NCBI RefSeq assembly: GCF_000374005.1
Contig: NZ_KB893146.1
Location: 106,411-170,410, forward strand
Direction of reading: 5' to 3'
Source: Kiloniella laminariae DSM 19542
Lineage (GTDB): Bacteria > Pseudomonadota > Alphaproteobacteria > Kiloniellales > Kiloniellaceae
DNA: 64,000 bases
Position numbers and translations under genes: made by a program. The notes under the pieces are model-generated. The model made no database searches. It saw nothing but the letters and a program-made list of their open reading frames with translations, and had not been told where the DNA came from. Shown piece after piece: positions 53,732 to 61,936 of the stretch. Positions within the stretch are counted from its first letter, which is position 1. Every line of letters starts with the position of its first letter.

Positions 53732-55408
53732 ATGGCATCATATCAGTATATCTATCAGATGGACGGGGTCTCAAAGACCTTTCCTGGCGGTAAACAGGTT
53801 CTGAAAAATATCCGTTTGAACTTCCTGCCCGGCGCCAAGATTGGTGTTCTCGGTCTGAACGGTTCGGGTAAATCAACATTGATGAAAGTCATGGCTGGCC
53901 TTGATACCGAAATCAACGGTGAAGCTCGCGCGGCCGACGGGGTGAAAGTCGGATATCTGTCGCAAGAACCGGCACTTGATGCTTCAAAGACAGTTGCGGG
54001 GAACGTTTTTGAGGGAGTTGCAGAAACCAAGGCGCTGTTGGAAAAGTTCGAGGAAATCAGCGCGCGGTTTGCCGAGGTTGATCCCGACGAAATGGATGCT
54101 CTGATCGAAGAGCAGGGTGAGCTGCAGGAGAAAATTGACTCCCTTGATGCCTGGGATCTGGACCGCCAGGTTGAGATTGCCATGGATGCGCTGCGCTGCC
54201 CGCCAGGGGATGCCGATGTTTCCAAGCTTTCCGGTGGGGAGCGCCGCCGTGTCGCCCTCTGTCGTCTGCTGCTTTCCAGTCCTGACATGCTGCTGCTTGA
54301 TGAGCCGACCAACCACCTTGATGCTGAATCAGTGGCTTGGCTGGAACGTTTCCTTGAGGAATACAGAGGGACCGTGGTCTGTGTAACCCATGATCGCTAT
54401 TTCCTCGATAACGTTGCGGGCTGGATACTGGAGCTGGATCGTGGGGAAGGTATCCCTTACGAAGGGAATTACTCCAGCTGGCTGGAACAGAAACACAAAC
54501 GTCTGGCGTTGGAAGAAAAGCAGGAAAGCGCCAAACAGAAATTCCTTAAGGACGAACTCCAGTGGGTACGTCAGGGAGCCAAAGCGCGTCAGACCAAATC
54601 CAAGGCTCGTTTGCAGGCCTATGAAAACCTGGTCCAGGAAGAAAGTCAGCGGGCACCGGACCCGGGCCGAATTGTTATTCCACCTGCGCCGCGGCTGGGC
54701 GATCTGGTTATTGAAGCAACCAATATTGGTAAGGCTTTCGGCGATCGTTTGCTTGTTGAAGACCTCAGCTTCAAAATTCCGAAAGGGGCGATTGTCGGGA
54801 TTATCGGACCTAACGGTGCAGGTAAAACCACACTCTTCCGGATGATCACCGGGCAGGAAAAACCTGATAGCGGTACGCTGAACGTCGGTGATACTGTCGA
54901 AATCGGCTATGTTGATCAGAGCCGTGATGCCCTGGCTGCAGACAAGACTGTCTGGGAGGAAATTGCGGATGGTCTGGATATTATCGAGATTGGCAAACAC
55001 ACCTATCAGTCCCGATCTTATGTTGGTGCCTTTAATTTCAAAGGCGGCGACCAGCAGAAAAAAGTTGGACAGCTGTCTGGCGGTGAGCGTAACCGTGTTC
55101 ATCTGGCAAAGATGTTACGCAAGAGTGCAAACGTTATTCTGCTCGATGAGCCGACCAACGATCTTGATGTTGATACTCTGCGGTCTCTCGAAGAGGCCAT
55201 CCTTGAATACAGCGGCTGTGTCCTCGTGACGTCGCATGACCGCTGGTTTCTTGACCGTATCGCAACCCATATCCTTGCCTTTGAGGGTGATAGTCAGGTC
55301 GTCTGGTTCGAGGGGAATTATGAAGATTATGAAGCCGACCGGAAGCGTCGCCTTGGAGCTGCTGCTGACCAGCCGCACCGGATCAAGTACAAGCCCTTGA
55401 AAAGGTAA
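53732..55408 (+). CDS. ettA: Energy-dependent translational throttle protein EttA (ABC-F)
   Basis: The 558-residue ATPase binds the ribosomal E site and gates early elongation according to ATP level. Two ABC cassettes have Walker A motifs GLNGSGKST and GPNGAGKTT, signature [12 protein letters not shown] and [13 protein letters not shown], and Walker B DEPTNHLD and DEPTNDLD. The linker with [18 protein letters not shown] matches EttA rather than other ABC-F members. Length is normal and the ATG at 53732 is the clear start. Two terminators follow. Confidence 0.96.
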   Translation: MASYQYIYQMDGVSKTFPGGKQVLKNIRLNFLPGAKIGVLGLNGSGKSTLMKVMAGLDTEINGEARAADGVKVGYLSQEPALDASKTVAGNVFEGVAETKALLEKFEEISARFAEVDPDEMDALIEEQGELQEKIDSLDAWDLDRQVEIAMDALRCPPGDADVSKLSGGERRRVALCRLLLSSPDMLLLDEPTNHLDAESVAWLERFLEEYRGTVVCVTHDRYFLDNVAGWILELDRGEGIPYEGNYSSWLEQKHKRLALEEKQESAKQKFLKDELQWVRQGAKARQTKSKARLQAYENLVQEESQRAPDPGRIVIPPAPRLGDLVIEATNIGKAFGDRLLVEDLSFKIPKGAIVGIIGPNGAGKTTLFRMITGQEKPDSGTLNVGDTVEIGYVDQSRDALAADKTVWEEIADGLDIIEIGKHTYQSRSYVGAFNFKGGDQQKKVGQLSGGERNRVHLAKMLRKSANVILLDEPTNDLDVDTLRSLEEAILEYSGCVLVTSHDRWFLDRIATHILAFEGDSQVVWFEGNYEDYEADRKRRLGAAADQPHRIKYKPLKR

Positions 55409-55446
55409 CAACTCGGTTGATTTAAAAAATTGATTGTTTGAGAAAG

Positions 55447-55475
55447 GCCCCGGTATCGTTCCGGGGCTTTTTTTT
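55447..55475 (+). terminator. Intrinsic terminator after ettA
   Basis: GCCCCGG (55447-55453) pairs with CCGGGGC (55461-55467) across seven bases, followed by eight T residues. Confidence 0.92.
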
Positions 55476-55520
55476 GAAGCGGAAGCCCCGCTTGAGGGAC
55501 TACTGGGAACTTAGACACAA

Positions 55521-55551
55521 AAAAGCCTGCTGAGGTTCTCAGCAGGCTTTT
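55521..55551. terminator. Second terminator, symmetrical, between ettA and mlaC
   Basis: AAAAGCCTGCTGAG (55521-55534) pairs over 14 bp with CTCAGCAGGCTTTT (55538-55551) across GTT. A- and T-runs on both sides allow termination in both directions, serving convergent ettA and mlaC. Confidence 0.9.
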
Positions 55552-55575
55552 TTAATGAGTAGCTAAAAAGCGATG

Positions 55576-56217
55576 TTAGCTGTTGGTTCTAGGGGCAAAA
55601 TCACCGGCTTTTATCTTTTCCCGAAGCTTTTGATTCAGGGTCGTAAGATTGCCATCAACGCTTTTTAACGCGGAGGTGTAATCCGAGCGATAGGTATTCC
55701 GGAGGCTGATGCCTTCTGCTGCAACATCTGTGATAACAAAGCTTTCGTCTGCTTTCTTTTCGATGCGCCACAGTACCTGAGCAGTCTCTCCGTTTTCTGT
55801 TTTGACATCACTGAAAACGATATAGAAGTCCTGCTTTGGTGTAACCTTGGTTATCTTGAAAGCGGCACCTGCGTAGTTATTAAAGGTCGGCAGGAAGCGC
55901 TGGACCATAATGTCTTCAAAGATCTGTTTGAATTCACTCCGGGCCGTTTCGTCTGCATTCCGCCAGTATTTGCCAATCACAAAACTGGCAATCCCATCAA
56001 GATCGAAATTTTCACTCATCAGCGCGCGAAATCTTGTCTCGCGCTCGTCTTCACTGATGTCGTTGTTGGCGAGATGGGTTAGAGCTTTTCCCTGAAGGGC
56101 AACAAGGAATTGGCCTGCATCATCATCAGCTCTGGTCACCTGTGAGAGGACCAGGGACAAAGCAGCCCCCATAAAGAGGGCTGTTGTAAGGGAGATAAGA
56201 CGTTTCATCCGGTTCAT
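55576..56217 (-). CDS. mlaC: MlaC-like phospholipid-binding protein
   Basis: The 213-residue periplasmic protein has a signal peptide (LISLTTALFMGAALSLVLSQVTRA) and the MlaC pattern: NFDLDGIASFVIGKYWRNADETARSEF, QDFYIVFSDVKTENGETAQVLWRIEKK and GISLRNTYRSDYTSAL. It carries phospholipids between the outer-membrane MlaA complex and the inner-membrane MlaFEDB transporter. The ATG at 56217 sits one base behind the mlaA stop. No mlaD, mlaE or mlaF genes are in the window. Confidence 0.9.
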   Translation of the reverse strand: MNRMKRLISLTTALFMGAALSLVLSQVTRADDDAGQFLVALQGKALTHLANNDISEDERETRFRALMSENFDLDGIASFVIGKYWRNADETARSEFKQIFEDIMVQRFLPTFNNYAGAAFKITKVTPKQDFYIVFSDVKTENGETAQVLWRIEKKADESFVITDVAAEGISLRNTYRSDYTSALKSVDGNLTTLNQKLREKIKAGDFAPRTNS

Positions 56218-56218
56218 C

Positions 56219-57142
56219 TCAGTTTGCCAGATCGGAAACCTGATCATCTTCAGGGAAGATCTCTGTCAGGCCGGGAGCCTGAGTTGGCTCGTATTCCCCG
56301 TCATTGATCTCGTTTTCACGTTTCTGGTGATAGAGAGAACGAACACGGGCGTAAAAATCAATGGAATCACGTTCCAGCTCTTCGACAGTCTCGATGTTGC
56401 GCGAACGGGTATCAATGCCGTCTGTGACACGGCGACCAATCAGAACCTCGGTGCTGGCAATATATGTCAGGGGATCCATCAATGTGTCAGCAATCATGCC
56501 GACACCATCACGAACGTTGGAGGGGCCGAGGATCGGCAGAACCAGATATGGTCCTTCTGATACGCCCCAGGTTCCCAGGGTCTGGCCAAAATCTTCTTTG
56601 ACATAGCTGTGACCAACAACTTCGGCAACATCGGCAAGTCCGCCTGCGCCAAGAGTTGTGTTGATCAGGAAGCGGGCAAAAGTGTTCTCTGCTTTGGCAA
56701 TGTCACCTTGCAGCAGGTCATTAGCAAGAATGACTGGTGTGTAGGTGTTGCGGATAAAGTTGCGAACCACATCCCGTACGGGTTCTGGAACTACAAAGCG
56801 ATAGCCCTGTGCGACGGGCTTGAAAATCAGGGTGTCGGCAACTTTGTTGAATCCGAAAATGAAACGGTTAACAGATTCAATAGGATCATTGTCCCCGGCT
56901 TCTACCGTTGCAGAGGCATCGGCCTGCGCCCACTGATCATCCTGATTGCTGGATGCATCATCCTGCAACGCGGAGTTTGGTTGGCTGGCGCAACCTGCTA
57001 CGAGAACGGCGACAGCTGCAAGAGCTGCAACACGATTGATGAGTCGAGAATTGATCTCGGACAAAATACCTAACCCCACGACATTTCGCCTATCTTTGTT
57101 ATGGTTCACCAGAGCTTCCCCCGCATTCCGAAAGTTTTGCAT
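56219..57142 (-). CDS. mlaA: MlaA/VacJ-like outer-membrane lipoprotein
   Basis: The protein of up to 307 residues has a lipobox (AVLVAGC) after a hydrophobic segment and the MlaA core: NDPIESVNRFIFGFNKVADTLIFKPVAQGYRFVVPEPVRD, FLINTTLGAGGLADVA, and EDFGQTLGTWGVSEGPYLVLPILGPSNVRDGVG. It removes misplaced phospholipid from the outer leaflet with MlaC. The start is uncertain: the N-terminal 33 residues before the lipobox helix are unusually long, and GTG at 57079 or TTG at 57064 could be used instead. It is translated just ahead of mlaC. Confidence 0.9.
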   Translation of the reverse strand: MQNFRNAGEALVNHNKDRRNVVGLGILSEINSRLINRVAALAAVAVLVAGCASQPNSALQDDASSNQDDQWAQADASATVEAGDNDPIESVNRFIFGFNKVADTLIFKPVAQGYRFVVPEPVRDVVRNFIRNTYTPVILANDLLQGDIAKAENTFARFLINTTLGAGGLADVAEVVGHSYVKEDFGQTLGTWGVSEGPYLVLPILGPSNVRDGVGMIADTLMDPLTYIASTEVLIGRRVTDGIDTRSRNIETVEELERDSIDFYARVRSLYHQKRENEINDGEYEPTQAPGLTEIFPEDDQVSDLAN

Positions 57143-57509
57143 GCCTTAACCGCTGCGACTAAATTCCAGACACAAGCGAACACTCAAAATAAAAAATCTT
57201 GGTACTGTATCTGTTGTATACCAGAAAGCTTACAAATCCCCTAGCTTTCAGGTGCAAATACAATCTTGTGAAATTAATTATCACAGACATGGGGGTAAAA
57301 CCAGTAATAAGCGCCACAAATCCGGGAGAGAAAGATGACTGTGGTATAAATGCACCAGTTGTGCGTCATTTTTATAAAATTTTAGGGAATATTCCTCACT
57401 TGTGATGGGTAAATGTAATGATATTTTAATGGTTTCTCCGCTTTTTAACGCTCTGGTCGATTCGAGAGAAAACGCGACAAAAAAGCAACTAATTGGAAAG
57501 GATTTTTTT
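57143..57509. other. AT-rich intergenic region between mlaA and the thioesterase gene
   Basis: About 370 bp without a supported gene, holding divergent promoters. It contains one copy (57199-57214) of the 16-bp sequence that recurs at 58062-58077. A frame that could extend the thioesterase upstream to 57402 lacks a ribosome-binding site. Confidence 0.45.
57199..57214. repeat. 16-bp direct repeat, copy 1
   Basis: TTGGTACTGTATCTGT, identical to 58062-58077 in the same orientation. The two copies bracket the thioesterase gene. The flanks are not similar. Confidence 0.6.
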
Positions 57510-58001
57510 GTGACGATACAACCCGGGGACGTCGATCCACTTGTTTCATACCGGGGGCAGGTGCCTGCTGACTGGCTGGATTATAACGGACATATGAATG
57601 TCGCTTATTACATGCATGTCTTCTGCCACGGAACGGATGGATTTCTCGAGTTTTCCGGGGCGAATCAGGAGTATCGGGCGCAAACTGGCTGTTCTACTTT
57701 TGTTGTCGAAAACCATGTCAACTATATGCGGGAGCTGCATAAGGGGGCAAAGATGAGGGTGGAAACCCGGTTGCTCGGTTTTGATCGTAAAAAGTTAAGT
57801 TACCATCATGCCCTTTTTCACGATACAGAAGGATACTTGGCCGCAACTTCGGAATGGATTTCAGTTCATGTCGATCTCAAACGACGCCAGTCTTGTCCCA
57901 TGCCAGATTTTCTAATGGATAATCTTGGAAAAATTCTTGAATTACAAAAAGAAAGACCTTTACCGCTTAACATCGGACGGTCGATTATGTCGTGGGGATA
58001 G
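57510..58001 (+). CDS. Thioesterase (4HBT hotdog-fold), betainyl-CoA-thioesterase-like
   Basis: The 163-residue protein has a hotdog-fold thioesterase pattern: PADWLDYNGHMNVAYYMHVF with catalytic Asp, then STFVVENHVNYMRELHKGAKMRVETRLLGFDRKKLSYHHALFHD and ATSEWISVHVDLKRR. This form resembles the thioesterases found in carnitine catabolic clusters, though no such genes are nearby. The GTG at 57510 is preferred because AAAGGA lies seven bases upstream; upstream ATGs have no ribosome-binding site. The substrate is unknown. Confidence 0.8.
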   Translation: MTIQPGDVDPLVSYRGQVPADWLDYNGHMNVAYYMHVFCHGTDGFLEFSGANQEYRAQTGCSTFVVENHVNYMRELHKGAKMRVETRLLGFDRKKLSYHHALFHDTEGYLAATSEWISVHVDLKRRQSCPMPDFLMDNLGKILELQKERPLPLNIGRSIMSWG

Positions 58002-58061
58002 GGGCTCTGGTTATCGGTAAAGTTGTCTGGGTATCTACCTGATCGTTTGTCGAGAGGGCAG

Positions 58062-58077
58062 TTGGTACTGTATCTGT
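58062..58077. repeat. 16-bp direct repeat, copy 2
   Basis: Second copy of TTGGTACTGTATCTGT, 50 bp before the pentapeptide-repeat gene start. It could be part of that gene's control region. Confidence 0.6.
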
Positions 58078-58126
58078 CTTTAGACCTGAGACGAAACAGC
58101 TTGAAGTGAAGGTCAATTTTCCTAAC

Positions 58127-58636
58127 ATGAAAGATATGAAACACAAATATCTCGCATCGGCTTTCCTGTTCCTGGCTTTTATGCTGCCGCTGAAATCAGA
58201 GGCGGCTTGCGTTGATCCTCCCCAACCTGAGGTGAACTGGCAAAGATGTAACATGGATGGCCTTGATTATGATGAAGTCAATCTGACCGGTGCGCGGCTG
58301 CGTGATGCGAGTTTTTTGCGCAGTTCGCTAAAGGGAGCAGACCTGACAGCGATTTCAGCTTTTCGGGTCAAGTTCATCAGTACAGAACTGCAGTCTGCGG
58401 TTTTCCATTCAGCGTCGTTACCGGAAGCGGATTTTACCAAAGCAAATTTGACTGCCGTGGATTTTACCAACGCAAACCTGAAACGTGCCCGCCTTTTCAG
58501 GGCAAACCTTCGGGGGGCAAACTTGACAAATGCGCAGCTCACAGATGCTGATTTAACCCGGGCTGACCTTTCGGGTGCTCTCTGGCTGGATGGCAAGAAA
58601 ATTTGTGCAGAAGGCTCTGTTGGGCGGTGTGAGTGA
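58127..58636 (+). CDS. Exported pentapeptide-repeat protein
   Basis: The 169-residue protein has a signal peptide (YLASAFLFLAFMLPLKSEAA) and about twelve A(D/N)LxX-type pentapeptide repeats (NLTGARLRDASFLRSSLKGA, and ANLRGANLTNAQLTDADLTR), which fold as a right-handed quadrilateral helix. Two Cys pairs flank the repeats: Cys near the mature start and WQRC, and KICAEGSVGRC at the end, possibly disulfides in the periplasm. The start could be ATG 58127 or 58136. The function of exported members is unknown. Confidence 0.85.
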   Translation: MKDMKHKYLASAFLFLAFMLPLKSEAACVDPPQPEVNWQRCNMDGLDYDEVNLTGARLRDASFLRSSLKGADLTAISAFRVKFISTELQSAVFHSASLPEADFTKANLTAVDFTNANLKRARLFRANLRGANLTNAQLTDADLTRADLSGALWLDGKKICAEGSVGRCE

Positions 58637-58770
58637 TTGACGGGAAAGTTCTCTTTACCAAGAAGAGTGCTGGATAGAGATTTCTGAAAGCGTTACTACT
58701 TGATGACATGCTTAGGGGAATGATGCTGGCAAAACGTTAAAGCCTGAGGGCTGCCGGTACGGGGAGAACC

Positions 58771-60555
58771 ATGTCAGAAAAACGGGCGCCAAGGCTGCCA
58801 CTCTTTCATCAGATTCGTCTTTTTGTTCGGAATGAACAGGTCGTGCTTTCCGTGCTGGCGATTGTGATCGGCGCAGCTGCCGGCCTGGCTGCGGTGGGTT
58901 TTCGCCATTTCATTGATATGGTCCAGCTGTTTTTTTATGGTTTCTCCGGACCGAATGTGAGTGAAGGCATCATGGACCTGCCGTGGTGGCAGATTGTTCT
59001 TGTGCCTGTAATCGGCGGGGGGATTGTCGGGGTTTTTATCCATTATTTTCTGCCGGATGGAAAAGCCCAGGGTGTTCAACATGTGATCGAAGGAGTGGCT
59101 CTCAAGGGCGGGCGTATGTCCTTCAGAACGGGCATAAGAGCAGCAATTGCCTCGGCTTTTTCAATAGGGGTTGGAGCCTCTGTTGGTCGTGAGGGACCTG
59201 TGGTCCATCTTGGGGCCAGCCTTGGTTCCTGGCTCTCAAAGCGTCTTTCTCTGGGGTATATTCTGTCGCGCACCCTTTTGGGGTGCGGGGTTGCGGCTGC
59301 AGTGGCCAGTTCTTTTAATGCGCCGATTGCAGGTGTGTTTTTTGCGCTTGAGGTGGTTGTAGGCCATTACGCCTTGTCCGCCTTTGCCCCGATTGTAATC
59401 GCATCGGTTGTGGGAACGATCATCAGCCGGATTTATTACGGTGATTTCCCTGCCTTTATCTTGCCCAAGGCCATGTCGCTGGGGTCTTTCTGGGAGTTTC
59501 CCGCTTTTGCCCTGTTGGGTGTTGTGTCAGCTGTTGCGGCGATTGCTTTTATGCGCTCGGTGATCTTTGCCGAAGACAAGATAGGGCAACTGAAATTGCC
59601 TTTCTGGCTTCAGCCTATGGCGGGTGGACTGGTACTCGGGCTGATGGCGCTGGTTTTCCCCCAGATTATCGGAGTGGGTTATGAGGCAACAGATGCCGCC
59701 ATTTCAGAACTTTATCCGCTTTGGCTGTTGTTGGCGCTGATTGTTGTCAAGACAGTGGCGACGGCGATTTCATTCGGCAGCGGTTTTTCCGGCGGGGTCT
59801 TTTCGCCTTCCCTCTTTATCGGGGCGATGGTTGGTGGAGCCTACGGAATTATCGCGACCAGCTTTTTTCCGGAATTGTCATCTGGATACGGGGCCTACAC
59901 ACTCATTGGTATGGGGGCTGTGGCTGGGGCTGTTCTGGGGGCACCGATTTCAACCATTCTGATGATCTTTGAGCTGACCAATGACTATGCGCTGACCATT
60001 GCGGTAATGATCGCGACCTCTCTGGCCACCGTTATTACTCAACAGGTCCACGGGCGCTCTTTCTTTATGTGGCAGCTGGAAAGACGGGGGATTGAAATCA
60101 GGGGCGGGCGGGAAGCCAGCCTGATGAGGGGGGTGACGGTTGTCGACATGGTGCAGCAGGATATAACGACCATTGCACCCGACGCTGGACTTGCGATGGT
60201 GCGGCAGGAACTCCGCCGAACCAAATTGGGGCAGGTGTTTGTTGTCGATGAAAAAGGCAGCCTGAAAGGGAGTATTTCCTTTATCGAGCTCGCGGAAGGA
60301 CTGGAACAGCAGGAGGAGAGCGGCGAAACCGCCACCGCGTTGGAGATTGCCCGCCGCAAACCGGTATTCCTTGTTGAGAACGCCAATCTGGAACAGGCGT
60401 TGCAGCTTCATGGTGCGAGCGGGGAAGTGTATGTTCCTGTTGTGAACAATGCGGAGGACTGTGTGTTGAAGGGTGTCCTGCACGAACACGATGTGGCGCT
60501 TGCTTATAAAAAAGCTCTGGAGCAGGCGCGGGCAGAAGAACGCGGGGAATCCTGA
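58771..60555 (+). CDS. CLC-family chloride channel/antiporter with CBS domains
   Basis: The 594-residue membrane protein has a CLC core: GVGASVGREGPVVHLGA with gating Glu141, FNAPIAGVFFALEVV, and GSGFSGGVFSPSLFIGA. The C-terminal region (after about residue 440) has a CBS pair (VVDMVQQDITTIAPDAGL and KLGQVFVVDEKGSLKGSI). The first selectivity motif, GSGIPE in E. coli ClC, is replaced by GKAQGVQHV (residues 97-105), with no proline. It moves chloride or another anion; whether it is channel or exchanger is not determined. Confidence 0.9.
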   Translation: MSEKRAPRLPLFHQIRLFVRNEQVVLSVLAIVIGAAAGLAAVGFRHFIDMVQLFFYGFSGPNVSEGIMDLPWWQIVLVPVIGGGIVGVFIHYFLPDGKAQGVQHVIEGVALKGGRMSFRTGIRAAIASAFSIGVGASVGREGPVVHLGASLGSWLSKRLSLGYILSRTLLGCGVAAAVASSFNAPIAGVFFALEVVVGHYALSAFAPIVIASVVGTIISRIYYGDFPAFILPKAMSLGSFWEFPAFALLGVVSAVAAIAFMRSVIFAEDKIGQLKLPFWLQPMAGGLVLGLMALVFPQIIGVGYEATDAAISELYPLWLLLALIVVKTVATAISFGSGFSGGVFSPSLFIGAMVGGAYGIIATSFFPELSSGYGAYTLIGMGAVAGAVLGAPISTILMIFELTNDYALTIAVMIATSLATVITQQVHGRSFFMWQLERRGIEIRGGREASLMRGVTVVDMVQQDITTIAPDAGLAMVRQELRRTKLGQVFVVDEKGSLKGSISFIELAEGLEQQEESGETATALEIARRKPVFLVENANLEQALQLHGASGEVYVPVVNNAEDCVLKGVLHEHDVALAYKKALEQARAEERGES

Positions 60556-60609
60556 CACAGGACCCGATACTGGATCAGGCCTGGTTAAGAGGTCGGAACT
60601 GAAAAGCGC

Positions 60610-60639
60610 AGGAGAGGATCATTTCCATAATCCCCTCCT
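60610..60639. other. Hairpin between convergent genes
   Basis: AGGAG and GGAT (60610-60619, one base between them) pair with ATCC and CTCCT (60630-60639). It may be a weak bidirectional terminator between the CLC gene and the desuccinylase-like gene, but no T-run is present. Confidence 0.4.
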
Positions 60640-60675
60640 GTTGATCAAAAGATTTTCTACGGAAACTGTTCGTCC

Positions 60676-61809
60676 TTAATCTTCAAGCAGCAAGCCTTCT
60701 TTCAGGGCAACGGTGCCAGCCACTTTGGCAACCACCATTCCGGGTTTCACAGCCTTATGCTGCTTTGCCGTAAAGAAAATGCCGTCGGTTCCGGCATAGA
60801 TGGGAGTCCGGGCATTGGTCGGATCTTCAGCCGTGGGATCGATCAGGGTGGCGATCTGCTGGCCCTTTTTCACAATTGAGCCAAGCTCCAGGCAATAGGT
60901 GACAAAACCTGCACCGGGTGAGGTGATGATCTCACAGGCATTGGTGCCGGTGGCGTCACAAAGGGCTTTTGGAAGAGGAGGAGCGCTGCCTTCGACAAGT
61001 CCCCGGCGGACCAGAAAGTTGAACAGGGCAGCTGCGTCCTTGGCACCGATCTCATCAGAAACATCGGGTCGTCCCCGAAGTTCCACGGTCATGGACATGG
61101 TTGCCTGTGGAATCGGATGGTCGGGATAAAGGCGTCCCAGTTCAGCCCAGGGACGTGTATAGACTTCATCGAAGCTGTTGCCGCCAGAGTTTTCAGCCAT
61201 CATCACAGCGTAAGAGCCAAAGTCGGCGGCAAAGTCCTGGCAATCAGGCCAGTTATGACTTGAAATATAGAGATAGGGCAGGGAATCATCATCGCAGTGC
61301 AGATCAAAAACAAAATCTGCTCGAGATGCTTCACCGACAAGAAGTTTCCGCAGGCTGTCAAACTCGCTTACAGGGACAAGCTCGTTGATCGCTTCTTGCA
61401 TCGCGGAACGGATGATGCTGACATTTTCCTCTGCATCTTTGCCCAGACGGGTCTTGAGCCGATCCCGGGTCATTTCTGTCAGATCGTACCAGCTGCGGTT
61501 GAAGTTGCCTTCTCCTCCGGTATGCAAGCGTCCAAGTAAAACGTCACTGCTGAATTGATCCAGTCCAATGGGGTTGGCATAGGGGACGACAACAATCTCG
61601 CCTTTGATGAGGCCTTTTTTGTCAGCTTCTTCCAACCTTTGCAGCAGGTGATGAGCTGCCGCCATAGCTGGAGTTTCGTCAGCATGCAGAGCTGCCTGGA
61701 TATAGGTTTTTTTACCAGGAGTTCCCGCACCATACCGGTGAAAAATAACGTTTCTCTGAGTTCCGGGAGTTTCAGAGATAAGCGGGTGGCGCTCTGTTTG
61801 GCGGGCCAT
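60676..61809 (-). CDS. Succinylglutamate desuccinylase/aspartoacylase-family zinc hydrolase
   Basis: The 377-residue protein has the M14-like zinc site of this family: IQAALHADETPA with His and Glu, later FDLHCDDDS, and catalytic Glu in TMSMTVELRGRPD. The C-terminal region (ELGSIVKKGQQIATLID, and KPGMVVAKVAG) is a barrel-sandwich domain common in the family. It would deacylate an N-acyl amino acid or related amide; the substrate is unknown. The ATG at 61809 has AGGAC upstream. It converges on the CLC gene and is divergent from the helicase gene. Confidence 0.85.
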   Translation of the reverse strand: MARQTERHPLISETPGTQRNVIFHRYGAGTPGKKTYIQAALHADETPAMAAAHHLLQRLEEADKKGLIKGEIVVVPYANPIGLDQFSSDVLLGRLHTGGEGNFNRSWYDLTEMTRDRLKTRLGKDAEENVSIIRSAMQEAINELVPVSEFDSLRKLLVGEASRADFVFDLHCDDDSLPYLYISSHNWPDCQDFAADFGSYAVMMAENSGGNSFDEVYTRPWAELGRLYPDHPIPQATMSMTVELRGRPDVSDEIGAKDAAALFNFLVRRGLVEGSAPPLPKALCDATGTNACEIITSPGAGFVTYCLELGSIVKKGQQIATLIDPTAEDPTNARTPIYAGTDGIFFTAKQHKAVKPGMVVAKVAGTVALKEGLLLED

Positions 61810-61936
61810 TTTTTGTCCTGTCTGGATTCTGTCTTGAAAGAGGCCGTAGCATACCTTCAGGTACAAAGATCAATCAATAGAGGGTCATCTGTTAAAAGAG
61901 GGTGAGCTTGTGGGCGGGCTGCGCTATAAACCAGAC

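Noticed and set aside
54329-55102. 257-codon frame antisense to ettA
   Set aside because: Overlaps conserved ABC-F motifs on the plus strand; no features of its own.
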